Translations under genes and position numbers: made by a program
Source of the DNA: Nemania diffusa
Lineage: Eukaryota; Ascomycota; Sordariomycetes; Xylariales; Xylariaceae
Length of the DNA stretch: 64,000 nt
Direction of reading: 5' to 3'
Assembly: GCA_038501195.1 (NCBI GenBank)
Contig: JBBPUQ010000008.1
Coordinates: 4,040,501 to 4,104,500, forward strand
The notes under the pieces: generated by a model
The model's input: only the letters and a program-made list of their open reading frames with translations
Database searches by the model: none
Told to the model about the DNA's origin: nothing
Shown: positions 37,964 through 51,331 of the stretch, piece after piece
How the letters are laid out: the number at the start of each line of letters is the position of its first letter
Numbering within the stretch: the first letter of the stretch is position 1

Positions 37964-38112
37964 AAAATAATATTTTAAATTAAATTTAAACTTTTTAAAT
38001 AGCTAATTATATTATTTAAACTTTTTAAAGCTTTAGTAATATTTTAATGCTATATTAATACTATTTTATGTTAATATTTAAATATTTTTATATTTATATA
38101 TATAAACAACAT
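37964..38112 (+). pseudogene. Reverse-transcriptase relic of element A (Ty3/gypsy)
   Basis: Read as one plus frame, this gives pieces that line up with the gypsy RT core between the T-A-F-R-T region and the YxDD box: a stop-scarred F-L-F block, then LFKLFKALVIF, then YINTIL, and finally IYINNI, in which AAC AAC replaces the two GAC codons of the catalytic Asp pair. Gly to Lys and Arg or Gln to stop changes are those expected from RIP. The enzyme is dead. Confidence 0.7.
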
Positions 38113-41100
38113 ATTTATATAATTAAACAATTTAAAAAAAAACTATATAAAAAAAGTAAAATAAATATTTAATTTTTTAAAAGCTATAAAATTATATTTT
38201 AATATTAATAAATATAAATTTGCTGTTATAAAAACTAAATATTTAAGTTTTATTATAAAAGCAAAAAAAAGAATAAAAATAAACTTTAAAAAAATATATA
38301 TTATTTGTAAATAAAAAGTTTTTAAATTGCTTAAAAGTATATATAGCTTTTTAAAGTTTATAAACTTTTATTAATAGTTTATTAAAAATTATTTAAATTT
38401 TATTGTTTTTTTTTCTATTTTAACAAAAAAAAGTATGCTGTTTTAATAAAAAAGCAAAAAAAAAATGCTTTTAAAAAACTTAAAAGTTTTTTTATATTAA
38501 AGCTAATATTAACTTAATATAATTTAAATAAAGCAACAGTTTTAAAAATAAATTATTTAAAAATAGTATATAAAAAGTGCTTGTTTTAATATAACAAGTA
38601 AAGATTTTTTTACTTAATAGTTTATTATTTGTAAAAACTATTAAAAGCTAAAAGTAATTATAAAATTTATAATAAAAAACTGTTAATAATAGTGTGTTAT
38701 ATAAAAGTATAAAATAGTAAGCTATATAGTTTAAAAAAGTTGTTTTAAATGTTATTTAATTATAAAAACTTTAAATATTTTATAACAACTAAACAGTTTA
38801 TAAAGCAGCAAGTTAAATAGTTGGAATTTTTAGCTAATTTTTAATTTATATTTATTTATAAAATAAGAATTAATAATAAACAGCTAAATGTTTTATTAAA
38901 ACAAAAATAAGACTTATTTTTAAAAATAAACAAATAAATCTTAAAAAAAAAGTTTATATTTCTGTGTTATAAATAGCTAGTTTTTAAGCTAAAAAAACAT
39001 TGCAATATTAATATATTAAATAGTATAATAAATAATTTACTGTTTAGTTGTTATATTTTTATAAATAGTAATTTATAAACAGTATAAAATATTGTTTTAA
39101 AAAAAGCTTTGAGCTATAAGTTAATAGTATAAGCAGTATAAAAAAACAAAAGAAAATTTCTGCAAAAATTTAAAATAAACAGTAAAACTTTAAATGTTTT
39201 TATTATAAAGTATAAATTAAAACTAAACAGGATTTTTTATTACAGAAAATATATATAAATATTAAATTAAAAGCTACTTTAAATTAATTTAATATAAAAC
39301 TATTACAATTTTTTATTAATTAAATATTTAAGCTGTAATAGTATAATAGCTATATTAAATAAAAGCTATTTTTAGTTTAAAATATATTAAATAATATATT
39401 GTTTTATAGCAAACTATAATATATATAGTAAAAAAAATATTTAGAAATAATAAAAAAAAAAGCTTTTTAAGCTTTTATTTGTTTTAAAATAGTTTTAAAA
39501 CAAGTTTTTAATAAACTTTATAACAGACTTTTTTGTTACAACTTTTAAAAATTTTTTATTTATTATAATAATTATTAACAGATTTAATAAAGCAGTAATT
39601 TTAAAAGCTATAAAATTAATAAATATAAAAATATATATAAAATAATTTATAAACTATTTTTAGCGATTTTATAAGTTTTTAAAAGTTATAATTAATAATT
39701 AAAGTTTAAACTAAATAAAAAGTTTTTAGTAATAATTTTATAAATTAATAAATATTAAATAACAATTAAATATTATATATTATTTAAAAATAAATAGTAT
39801 AATAAAAAAAGTGAATTAAAAAGTATTAATATATTTTAAAACTTTTGTAGTTTATATATAGTTCAATTAAGTAGTATTACTATTAGAAATAACTTTAGCA
39901 ATTAATAATAAAAATTTATTAATTATTAAATTTAGTTTTTTTTTTGTTTAATATAAGTATTACATAAATTTAATAAAGCTAATAAAATATTTAAATATAT
40001 CTACTAAAAAGCTGAAAATATTAGTAAAAACATTTGTACAAAAATTAAAAAATATTTAAAGTTTTGTATAAGTTGTTATAGTAATAGTATAATAAAAAAT
40101 AAAAAAAACTATTAATAAAAAGTGTAGTTTTACAAAATATTTTTAAAAAAATAACTAAATATAGTTTAATTTAAAAAATATAAAAACTAACTAACTTTTT
40201 TAAAAGTTAATTTAACTATATTTGAAATATAAAATAATAAAAGTAATAAATTTATATATAGTAAAATTAAATATGTTTAAAAAAATATATAGCTGCTTTT
40301 ATGTCGATTTTTTATAATAAACTGTAAAAAATTTTTTATTTTTTTAAATTAACTTAAATTTTAAACTATTAGCTATAATTTTAAATAATAACAAGTTTTA
40401 AATAAAAAACATTTTTTAAGTATGTATTAAATAAAACAAAAATAAAAGCAGCTTTAAAAAAAAGCAGGTTTTAATTAAATAAACAAGTTATTTTTAACTA
40501 TTATAAAAACTTATAAAAAAATTTTTAAATATAGCAGTATTAAAATAGTTTAAAAGTAAATATAGCGATATTAAAAAGTATAATAGATTTAATACTAAAT
40601 AATAATAACGTAAAAAAAGAAAAAAAAAAAAACTATATGTTTTTTTAATAAATTATATATAATAATTTACTATAAATTGTTAATATTAACTAATAATAAA
40701 ATAAAAAAAAAAATTGTTTTTTTTTTAAAAATAAACTATTAAAGCTTAAGTTAATTATATTAAATTAATATATACAAGTTAAAACTTTTTTTATTAATAA
40801 TAAAATAATTTTTTTGTTTTTTATTTTAGTTAGTTTTTTTTTATACTATATTAAAGCTATAAAAAAGCTATAAATTATTTCTTTTATTTTAGTTTTTAAT
40901 ATTTTAGCTATTATATAATAAATCTGTACTATCGAAATTAATACTAAAAAATTTGTTAATTTTGCTAAAGTTTTTATTAAAGCTTTTAATATAAAATAGT
41001 ATATTTTTAGTTATTAAACTAGCTATATATTTTTTAATATTAACTAAATATTTTTTAATTTTGATTATATAATTTAAAAACAATATAATTAATTATAAGT

Positions 41101-42621
41101 ATTCGATTTTGCGTTTTTTAGTTTTAAGTTAATTATTTAATATAAAAAAGCTATATATTGCTTAAAAAGTAGCAAATTAAAAATTTATATCGATTTTATA
41201 TTGCTAAAACAAAAAGTTAATAGCGCTAATATAAAAAAAAATAAGTTAAAAATAGCAAAAAAATTTATTAAGTATAAAACTTAACAATTAGTATTGTTAT
41301 ATTTTGATATAGTTTTTAATTAAAAAAAATATATATTAGTTATTAGTTGTTAAAAAAAAAGTAAAAATAAAACAAAAAAAAAGTAAAAAATAAATTTATT
41401 AAATTGAATTAAGTTATAAATTTTTGTAGCAAAAATAAACTTTTAATATGTTTTAACTATTTGTACTATATATTAAAACTATATAAAAGTAGCAAATAAA
41501 CAAAAATAAAACAGAAAAAAAAAAAAAAATAATTATTTATAAATAAACAAGTATAACTAAATCTGCTTATAAAACTTATATATAAAAAACAATATTTATT
41601 AGTTTTTATATAAAATATAAATAGTATATAAACATAAAATAAACAAATATAAAAAAAAAAAAAAAAAAAAAACTTACTTTTTATATTTATATAAAAATTA
41701 CAGGGATTTTTAATTAAATAAAAAATATATTGTTATTATTAATAAAAAAAAAGTAGAAAAAAAGTTGTAGATTATTTATTTCAAAATATAAAAAAAGCTA
41801 AAAGTTGATAAGATTTTATATAATAAAAAAAATTTTGTTTATAATAGTTTATTTTTGTTTAAAAAAACTAAAAAAAAAAAAAAACGCTAAAGTTAAAAAA
41901 AAGTAAAGTAAAAATAAAAAAACTAAATATAATATTATTTAATTTAACAAAAAATAAAAATATAAAAAAAAAAAAAGAAAAAAAATAACTATATAAAAAT
42001 AAAATAAAAACTACTTGTTATAAAGTTAATATAAATATAATAAAAATAAAAAAAACAATAAATGTAACTTAAAAAAAAAAGCAGTATAAAAGCAGAAAAA
42101 AAGCAAAAAATAAAAAAGAAAAAAAAAAAAGAAAAAAAAAAATCAAACTTATAATTAAATATAAAAAAAAAAAAAAAAAAAAAAAAAATTAAAAAAAAAA
42201 GAAAATATTTTTATATAATATTGTTAAAGTAGTAAAAAGTAGCAGTTAAGTTAATACTGTTTATGTTTTAAAGTAGCTAAAAAAAGCAATAATTATAAGC
42301 AAAGCTAAAAAATTAAAAAAAAAAAGCTATAAAGTTAAAAAATATATAAAAAACAAGTTATATATTAATAAAAAAAATATTAAAAAAAAACTAAGAAAAA
42401 ATAGCACAAATATATTAAAAAGTAGTAAATTATTTTAAAAAAAAAATATTATAAATAAATAGCTTAAAAATAATAAAAGTATAATTAAATAAAGCTACTT
42501 TTTACAAACTTTATAATATAATTAAGTTTAAGCATTATTTATACTGTTTTTAAATAAACATAAAAAAAAAATAAAGCTATTTTTATAAAGTTTTATATTA
42601 AAAACTCAAAAAAAAAAGTAA

Positions 42622-42821
42622 TATTATAAGCTGTATAAACTGCTAAGTTTAGCTTGTAAATATAGTTTTAAACAATTGTTAAAATTGCATTAGCTATATA
42701 TACTAAGCTATTTAGCTGCTTTAAAGTATAGCATATATATTGAAAAAACTTTTTTTTTTTTTTTTTTAAGCTAAATTATAAACAGTATATATTTATAGCT
42801 GCTAAACTTTAGCTTATTATA
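42622..42821 (+). repeat. 3' LTR of element A
   Basis: 200 bases, gap-free against 35388-35587, with most differences in the C-to-T and G-to-A direction and a few in the reverse sense. Confidence 0.88.
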
Positions 42822-43066
42822 TTTAATTGTATAAAAACAAAGTTAATATATTATATAATGTTTTGCTGCTATAATATATTAGGTCTTTGTTTATACAGTA
42901 ATTTAAGTTAATATATTTTTTATTTTTATAATAAAAATTACTATATTTTTTTTTTTATTATATAAAAAGTTTAAAAATTAAACATAAAAATTACTTTTAA
43001 TAAATAATGTTAATTTTGTTTTTTTATTTTATTAATTTATAATTATATTTAATAACTACTAATTAA

Positions 43067-43374
43067 TATTAGTAAAACTTTTTGTATATATATATATAAA
43101 AAGATTTGAAATAATTTATAAAGTTTGGAATTTGTTTTTAAGTTTTAAAGTTTTGTATTAATTTGTATATATATTTTATAAAAGAAAGTATAACTAAAAA
43201 AGTTGTACATAGGTTATTTACATGTATATATGCATAAAACCTGTAGGTTTTATAGATCCTAGTAGGTCTTTGTATTTTTTATTTATTCGGTTATTTAATA
43301 AAAGTTCTAGTTTAAGTCCTGGTTGTATGTACTTAGTGTGTACATATAGGTTTTGTTAAATCATTGGTTTAACA
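43067..43374. repeat. Right LTR of element B
   Basis: 308 bases. The last 190 bases keep many G and C, in contrast to the left copy, and it ends GGTTTAACA. Confidence 0.9.
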
Positions 43375-43379
43375 ATATA

Positions 43380-43630
43380 TTTAAAAAAAAATATTAAATT
43401 AAAAAAGAAAAAAAAAAAAAAATTAAATTTGCAATAATAGGTTTAATTATATATAAACTTTTTTTTTTATAGTAAATACTTTTTCTATTATTTTAATATT
43501 ATTTGTTATATTTTTATTGTTTATTTTTAATATAATAAAGTAAATATTTACTACAAAATATAATAAATGTTTTAATATATTTTTTATATATTGTTTTTTT
43601 ATATAATAAATATAATTTAGTTATAACTAT
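43380..43630 (-). repeat. Left LTR of C, second part (251 bases), after the B insertion
   Basis: It aligns with 53034-53284 without a gap over 251 bases, with differences mainly C to T and G to A. Confidence 0.82.
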
Positions 43631-46274
43631 TTTTTTGCTTATTTAAAGTTTATTTTAAACTTATAATAATTATAAAGCTAATAAATAATTTAAATTTTTT
43701 AAAATTTAACTTTATAAAGTTATATTTAATTAAATTTAATATAATTGTTATTTTTATAGTTTAATTTAGTTTGTTTTTTTTTAAAAGTTTTTAATTAATA
43801 TTTTAATTGTTTAAATAGTTTTGTTTTATTAAAATAATTATTATAATATTATTGTAATAAAATAAAAAAGTTATAAAAGTTAATAATAAAATATTATATA
43901 TTATTTAAGTTTTAGCTTTTTTAGTTTATTTTATAAAACAGTTTTTTGTATTAAATTTATAAAAACAAAATCTTTTTAACTTTTTATTTTTTATTGTTAA
44001 CATTTAAATCTATAATCTTTTTATTTAAATGTTTATATTTTTATTTAAATAATAAATTGTTTATATATTTTTGTAGTTAATTTATATAAAATTAATATAT
44101 TTTTTTTTACTAGTTTAATAACTTTAATAAATAAATATAATTTTTATATTTTAAAATTTTATATAATATTTATATAAAAAAATAGTTAAATTTGTTGTTT
44201 AAACAATTAGTTTATTTACTTTTTTTTTTTAAAATATAAACAAAGTTATTTATATTAAAATTTAGTTTTTGTTTATATTTATTAACTTATTTAATTATTT
44301 TGTTTTATATTTTTTATATTTAATTTTTAGCTATAAATAAATATTTATAAATTTATTTTTTAAATATTTATATTTTTTATTAAATAAGTTTTTTTTAAAT
44401 AAAAAATTTAATGATTATTTTTGTTTTATTTTTTTAGTTGAAAATTATATATATAAGTTATTTTATAATAACTTTTTAAAAAAAAAAACTTTTTAATAAG
44501 TTATATAATAATATAGTTTAAATATTATTTAAAACTAGTAATACTTTTAATTAATTGTTTTAAAAGTAATTAATATAAAAATATAATTGCTAATTAATTT
44601 ATTAATATATATTTTTTATTTGTTTTATTATTTTATAATATTTTGTAAATAAAAAATTTAGCTTTATTTTATAAATTTATAATAGTTTATTTATAAAACT
44701 TTTAATAAATTAAAAACTTTAATTATTTATAATAAATTTAAACTATTTAAATAGCTAATAAAAGTTTTTATAATATATTTAAGCTATATTTTTTGTTATA
44801 ACTAATAAATTATAAAATATAGTTTAGCAAAGTTTAAATAAATAGTTTATTATAATAAAAATTATATTATTGTTTGATTTATTTTTAAAAAAACTTTTAA
44901 AGTTAATAATAATATATTGTTAAAAATAGTTTAAAATTTTAAATAAATAAAGCTTGTTTAATATTTTATTTTAAAATGTTTTAATAGTTTTATAAAAATA
45001 GTTAGCTATATATATATTAATATTTTTAAGTATTTTTAGCTATTAGTATTTATTTGTTATTAATTTTTTAGTTTTATTTTTTTTAAAATAAACTATTAAA
45101 ATCTAGTTGTAAATTTTTCGAATTATTTTTATTTATAAATTATTTATATTAGTTATAATTAAATATTTTTTATATATTATTAAATTTTTAAATATTTAGT
45201 AATTTATTTATAATATATTAAATATTAATTTTTTATATTTTTTTAGCAAAAAACTTTTGCAGTTAATTTATAATAAAATATTGATTAAAAATATATTTAA
45301 TATAAATAATAGCTTGTTAACTACTAATTTACAAATTTTAATTATTTACAAAATAAAATATTTTAAAATAAAGTTTTTTAAAATTAACTATTTTAAAGTT
45401 ATAACTAATTAAAAAAATGCTATTATATATTATTTGTTTTTTTTTTACTTTTAGTTTTTTAATTTATTTTTTAGCTTTAATATAATATTTAAAATAATAT
45501 TTTAAATTTTTAATTAATAAATAATTATAAAATTATAATATAATATTAATTTAGCTTATTTAGTTTATTAAAAATTTAATATATATTTAATAATGAAATA
45601 TTTTAATATTATATAGTTAATAATTATTATAAAAAGTTTAATTTATTATAAATTTATTAGTTTTATTTTTAACAAATAAATTTTTTTATTATTGCTAATA
45701 TTTTTTTATTATAAATATTATAATTAAGTTTAATTTTATAAAACATTTTAAAATAAAATATTATAAAATACTAGTTGTTTTTTAAGCTATTTTTTTATAA
45801 AAAGTAATTTATAGCTATATTATTTAATATATTTATTTTTATATATGTTTTTATATTGAACAAAAAATAACAAAGTATTAGTACTAATAATAAAGCTTGC
45901 TTTAATTAATCAAATATTTTTTAATATATTTTAAATTAATTAAAGCAAGCTGTAATAACTATTAATTAAATTAATAGTTTTATAATATAGCTAAATTTTT
46001 CAATAAACTGTTTATAAAAATTATAAAACTTTAAAAAAAACTGCACTTTTTAAACTTAAGCTATACTATATTTTTTAAGTAGTTTTTATTTATAAATTAT
46101 TTTAGTTTTTATTAGATTTATTTCGATTTTATTAATATTAATAATAAATTTTAAAAACTTAGTTTTAATTATATAAAACTTATATTTTTTTAAGTTTATT
46201 TATAATTTTATAGCTTATAGTTTATTTAAAATTTTTTTTATATAAAATTTATATTTAACTTTATTATTTAAATA

Positions 46275-46426
46275 TATTAATATATTATTAATATATACTA
46301 TATAAAATATATCGAAATATTTAGCTAAAATATTATTAATAAATTGTTAAAATATAACTAGTTTATTTATTAAACTAAAAAATAAAACATTAAATTAATA
46401 TATTTTATATTATATATAAAATATAG
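46275..46426 (-). pseudogene. Reverse-transcriptase relic of element C (Ty3/gypsy)
   Basis: On the minus strand a continuous 50-codon stretch aligns position by position with the gypsy RT core: TIFYI-stop-Y, then FNVLFFSLINK, then QFINNIL, DIFYIVYINNILI. The catalytic Asp pair reads as Asn-Asn (AAT AAT, from GAC or GAT by G-to-A change), and stop codons fall where Arg or Gln is expected. This fixes the coding strand of C as minus. Confidence 0.75.
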
Positions 46427-48899
46427 TTAAAAATTTATATTTTTTTGCTATATATATGCAATAAAATATCTGCTTTATATTTAATTTAGTATAAATTTTT
46501 ATTTTTATAAAATAAATAAATGTTTTATTAATTAAAAGTAAAAAATATTAGTTTTTTTATATTAAAAAATTTAGCTTTTAATAATTTATATATAGCTTTA
46601 AAAATCTATTGCTTTTTTATATAAATAAAATTAATACTACTTAAAATGTTATAATAAATTCGATAAAATTTTTTACTAAATTTTTATATATATATTATTT
46701 ATAAATTTTAGCTTTTTTTAAAAATATTTTATATAAAACACTATATTTTAAATTTTTTAAATTTTTTATAAATTCGATTTAATAATTAACTTTATATTTT
46801 TAAAATAATATTTAATTAAAAGCTTTTTTGCTAAATATATTAAAATATTTATAATATTTTATAAATATTATTTATTTAGCTATTTTTTAAAAGTTTTTTT
46901 TTAAACTTTTTAATTTAAACTTTTTTTAAGTAATTATTAAGTTTATTTTATATAAAAAAGTTATTTTATATAATTTAATATTTTTTTAATATATTATTAT
47001 TATAAAAATTATAACATTTAATATAAAAATATTAATAAATTAATATTTATATTATTTTATAGCGTTTTTTTATAGTTTATATTTGTTATAATAATTTTTT
47101 AGTTTAGATTTTTTTTTTAATAAAGCTTTTTTAAATAAATTTTTTTAAAATAGTTTTATTTTATTATTATTTATTAATAATATTTTTATTTTTTATAACT
47201 TATATTTTATTTAGTTTTTTTTAAACAAACTAATAATATATTAAAAAAATTTAAATATAATATAAATAAAACTAATTATAAAAAAGTATTTTTTTATTTT
47301 TTTATTTAATTCTTTATATATAGTTTTTAACTAAAAAATTTATTTTTTTATAATAAATAAGTTTTATAACTAAATAATATTTTATATTTTTTAAGTTATT
47401 TTAGTTTTAAATAATTTGTTTTATTATATAATATCGATTTAATAACTTAAGTTTTTTAATTTTTTTATTTCATTTAATAATATATTTTTAATAAAATTTT
47501 TTTTTTTTATAGTAAAAAATATCAGTTTTTGCTTTTAATAATCAACTAATATATTATAATATATAAAAAACTTCTATTTAATAATTATATTATATTTTAT
47601 ATTTAGTACTATTATAAAAATATTTTAAATAATATATATATTAATATAAAAGTAAATATTTAATATTTTAGTAATTTTTTAATTATTATTGCTATTATAT
47701 TTTATAATAAAAATAAACTTAAAACTAAATAGTTTAAAAAAATTTAAAAGTTGTATTATTTTTTCAGCAAATTAAATATTTATATATAAATATATTTTAG
47801 TTTTTATATTAGCTAAAATAAAAATAAAAAGTTTTAATTTATTAAATATTATTGAACAAACTATTAATAAAAGCTTTTTTTTAAAAATTTTTTTCAAAAA
47901 ATCAAATAAAACTTTTTTATATTAATTTAAATCTAAAACTAACAATATAATAAACTTAAAAAAAAAAATTAGTTGTTTTAAGCTTTTTTATTTTTTGAAC
48001 TTTTTTTTTTTTATATTGACTTTTTAGTTGTTTTTAAAATAACTTATTTTTTTTTTTATAATTGCTATAACTTAAGCAATATTTAAATATTTATATTTTT
48101 TATAGTATAAATAATTAATATTTCAATAGTTAATTTTATAATAAATAAAATAAAAATTTCTTTATATTAAAATTATTTTTTTTTTATATTATAGTTTTAT
48201 ATAAAATTTATATTTATTTTTTAATTTTTTAAATATTAAAATAAAAAAATATTATTTAATAGTTAAAAATATAACTTTATTAAATAATAGCTTTATAAAT
48301 AAATTCTATAAAAATAAATTTTTTATAAATAAATTTTTTAAAATATTAACTATATTATATTTTAATAGCTATTAATTAATTTTTTATAAAATAAAATTAT
48401 TAATAAAGTTTTTATACTATTAATAGTTAATAATTTAAATATAAAAATAATAAATATTAAAAATAACTTTAAAACTATTTATATTAAATATTATAACTTT
48501 GTTTAATTGTTTTAATAATTTATTATATAAGTTTTATTTATAATTAGTTTAAAATATATAAACTTAATTAATTAATTTAACAAATTTAAATTAAAAATTT
48601 AAAAATATTTTTAGTTTTTTTATTTTAAGCTTTTTATATTTAGTTTAAGTTTTTTTATATTTATAAAAGTTGCTATATAATTTTAGTAAATATTTTAAAA
48701 TTTTTGCAATAGTTATATATATAAAACTATTTTATTTTAAAATCTATTTTACAAATAAAATAATTTTTAAAATAGCTGATTTATTTATATATTTTAAAAT
48801 ATAATATATTTAGTTTTATTTATTTATAAAATAGTTTATATTTATTTAAAATTTATTTTTTATAAATAAATATTAGTAATAAAATTTAATTATAAATTT

Positions 48900-49164
48900 T
48901 GTTGAAATAACAATATTAGTTACAGTTAATATATATTTAGATTTTTTTTATACAACTTATTATTTGTTTATTAAATAGTTAGCTATATTTTATTATATAT
49001 AATATTAGCAAGCTATTAATAAGCTTATAGAATTTATATATATATGTTATATATATAAAGATTTTTTTTTAAATATAAAAATAACAATAGCATTGTATAA
49101 TTATAATATTATATTTTGTTTTAGTTTTACTATATATAATTGATTATATAAAGCTAAATTAATA
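48900..49164 (+). repeat. 5' LTR of element D
   Basis: 265 bases, strongly RIP-mutated, matching 51332-51596 at full length; preceded by the duplication AATTT. Confidence 0.92.
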
Positions 49165-49267
49165 TTAATTAATAGTTATATTAGTTTTTTTTATTTAATA
49201 GCAATATATTATAAATTAATAAAATTTAAAAATAAAAGCTAACTAAAATAACTTTTAAATTTTAATT

Positions 49268-49552
49268 ATATAAATATACTTTTTTTAACTTAGCAAAAAA
49301 TGCTTACTTTTGTATTATATTTTAAGTTTATTTTTGTATATATATACTTCTTTTTATTTAATAAAAAATGCATATATTATTATATATAAAAAAAAATCAA
49401 GTTTTTTATTGTATAAATATATTCTTTTTAATTTAGCAAAAAATGTTTTTGTATAAAAAAAGCAATAGTAAATAACGTTGCTACTTGAAAAATTTTTATT
49501 ATTTGTATTTAATTATACAAATATATTTTTTTTTATTTAGTAAAAAATATAT
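49268..49552 (+). repeat. Four spaced copies of a 30-base motif inside element D
   Basis: The core TTAATTTAGCAAAAAATG or a close variant recurs at about 49,275, 49,350, 49,428 and 49,530, each preceded by an AT/T-rich run (ATATACTTTTTTT type). Spacing is 75-100 bases. It lies just after the 5' LTR, in what would be the leader. Confidence 0.5.
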
Positions 49553-51036
49553 ATACAAAAGTAAACAAATAGTTTATATTTTTTATTTAAATAACTTTAT
49601 TATATATATAAGCTAAAATAATAACTTTTAAATATAATAGTGTTTTAATAGCTTTAATAAAAAGTTAAATAAAAAGCTATTTTTATATATAACTTTTTAT
49701 ATAATAAACTTATTAAATATTTTAATACTAGTATTATAACTATATAAAAATATATTATTAAAAAGTACTAAAATAAACTTATCGATATTTTTATTGTTAT
49801 AAAAAAACATTTTTTTATTTATTTTATATATTAAATAATAAAATATAAATACTTGAAATATACTAGTTAAAATTTTTTAAAAGTATATAAAAAAAATTTT
49901 AAAAGTTAAATATAATATTAGTTTAACTAAATTAGTTATATATTATATTGCAACTTAGTTAATATTTTAAAAGTAAAAAAAATTGTTTTTATAATATTAA
50001 AAAATCGTATAAATAAAAATAAAACAGTATAATTTGCTAAAATTTTATAAAGTTACTATATTTTATAATAACTTAAATATTTAAAAAAACTGTTAATTTT
50101 ATAAGTATAATTTAAAACTTTTATATAACTACTTTTTATAAAAACTAAAATGTTAATAATATATACTTTTAAAATAACAACTTTTTTTTCTGCTGTTTAT
50201 TTAATATTTTTTGTTAAGCAATTTTTAATTTAACTAAAAATTGTACAAATAAAAAAAGCTTTATAAAATGTTTATTTTTAAGTTTTATAACTTATTATAC
50301 AATTTATTATTAAAAAATAACTATATAAACTATATAAATTATTAACTTTTTAAATAAGTTATTAACTTAACTTTTTATTTGTTTATAAATATTTTGTTTG
50401 TTATATTTTTTTAGTTATTTTTATTTTATATTTAAATTATTATATAATTTTAAATTTAGTACTTTTAAGTATTTATTTGGACTTATTATTTACAAAAATT
50501 GTACAAAATAAAATTATTTTATTAAAAAAATATACAGTATTTTAAAAAACTTAAAAAAAAAAATATAACTATTTTAGCAAATTGTACAATTTTTTATATA
50601 ATAAAGCTAAATTATTTATTAACGTTTATAAATAACTAAGTATTTTAAACAATTAATATTATATAATATTTTTTTATATTTTAAAAAGTTGTATAAAAAA
50701 CTTTTTTATATATAATATTAAATCAAATAAAACTTAATATAAAATATACTATATAATAAATATACATTTTAATATAAATATAAACTATAGTTAATATTAA
50801 ATTAATTAAACTATTATTATTTTTATATAAATAAAATAAAAAAACTTTAAAAAAGCTTTGTACAAAATATTAAAACTAATAATTAATAAGCTATTAAAAA
50901 TTTAATAAGCTTTAAATACTAGTTATTAAAGCAAAGTATAGCTAAATATAACTATTGTACAAGTATGCTATAAAGTACTTGAATTAGCAACAATTCTAGT
51001 ATTTTAAAAGCTAATCTGTAAAACATTTTTTGCAGA

Positions 51037-51282
51037 CTTTTGTACGTGCTTTCGCATTTTGGACAACAACTAGGCAGCTGCTCCACAAAGTATTTACTTA
51101 ACAGACAAAAGGTACAATTTCAATCGTACGAAAAAAAGGAGATTTTTGAAGTATGCTAAATCAACGGAAAAAATAACCCAGCTGATGCGCTAACGAAAAA
51201 GGTACCGAACTAGGTACTAAAAACACTGGTTTCAACTAACAGGTTATGTGTACGAATAAAAGCGTGTATAAAAAAAGATTAG
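51037..51282 (+). pseudogene. Ty1/copia RNase H C-terminal relic in element D
   Basis: In one plus frame: a segment ending QSYEKKEIFEVC, a TAA where Trp or similar is expected, then INGKNNPADALTKK, an in-frame TAG, and LVSTNRLCVRIKA. NPADALTK and STNRLxVR are hallmarks of the C-terminus of fungal copia polyproteins. Two stops of the RIP type break it. It sits directly before the 3' LTR, as expected for copia. Confidence 0.8.
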
Positions 51283-51331
51283 AAAATGTATATATATAAA
51301 AGGAACTGTAACTAAAAAGAAATTTTGCAAC

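Larger units (their letters stand above)
35388..42821 (+). mobile_element. Element A: Ty3/gypsy LTR retrotransposon, innermost, inserted in B
   Basis: The LTRs are 200 bases each, 35388-35587 and 42622-42821, starting TGTTATA (the RIP form TATTATA in the right copy). A 5-base duplication TTTAA at 35383-35387 and 42822-42826 is consistent but weak in AT-rich DNA. An A-run followed by G (about 42,608-42,619) just before the right LTR may be the polypurine tract. A gypsy reverse-transcriptase relic is readable on the plus strand at 37,964-38,112, and an integrase-like scrap (YVDF) at about 40,299 fits the RT-then-integrase order. A lysine-codon-rich stretch fills 41,500-42,450. Total length is 7434 bases. 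Confidence 0.88.
30075..43374. mobile_element. Element B: LTR retrotransposon inserted in the LTR of C and hosting A
   Basis: The LTRs are exactly 308 bases each, 30075-30382 and 43067-43374. The right copy ends TTTAACA; the left copy ends in the RIP form TTTAATA. The target duplication is ATATA at 30070-30074 and 43375-43379. Removing B with one duplication restores the sequence of the intact C LTR at 53,020-53,050, apart from RIP-type changes. Net length without A is about 5.9 kb. The internal plus strand is T-rich, which suggests coding on the minus strand, but superfamily was not established. Confidence 0.9.

Noticed and set aside
46540..46600. A copia-type ALYGL relic in element C on the minus strand
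   Set aside because: A short K-A-I-Y-K-L-L-K-A reading suggested copia, but the longer, position-by-position gypsy RT match at 46,275-46,426 on the same strand is far stronger, and the spacing to the YxDD box did not fit copia.
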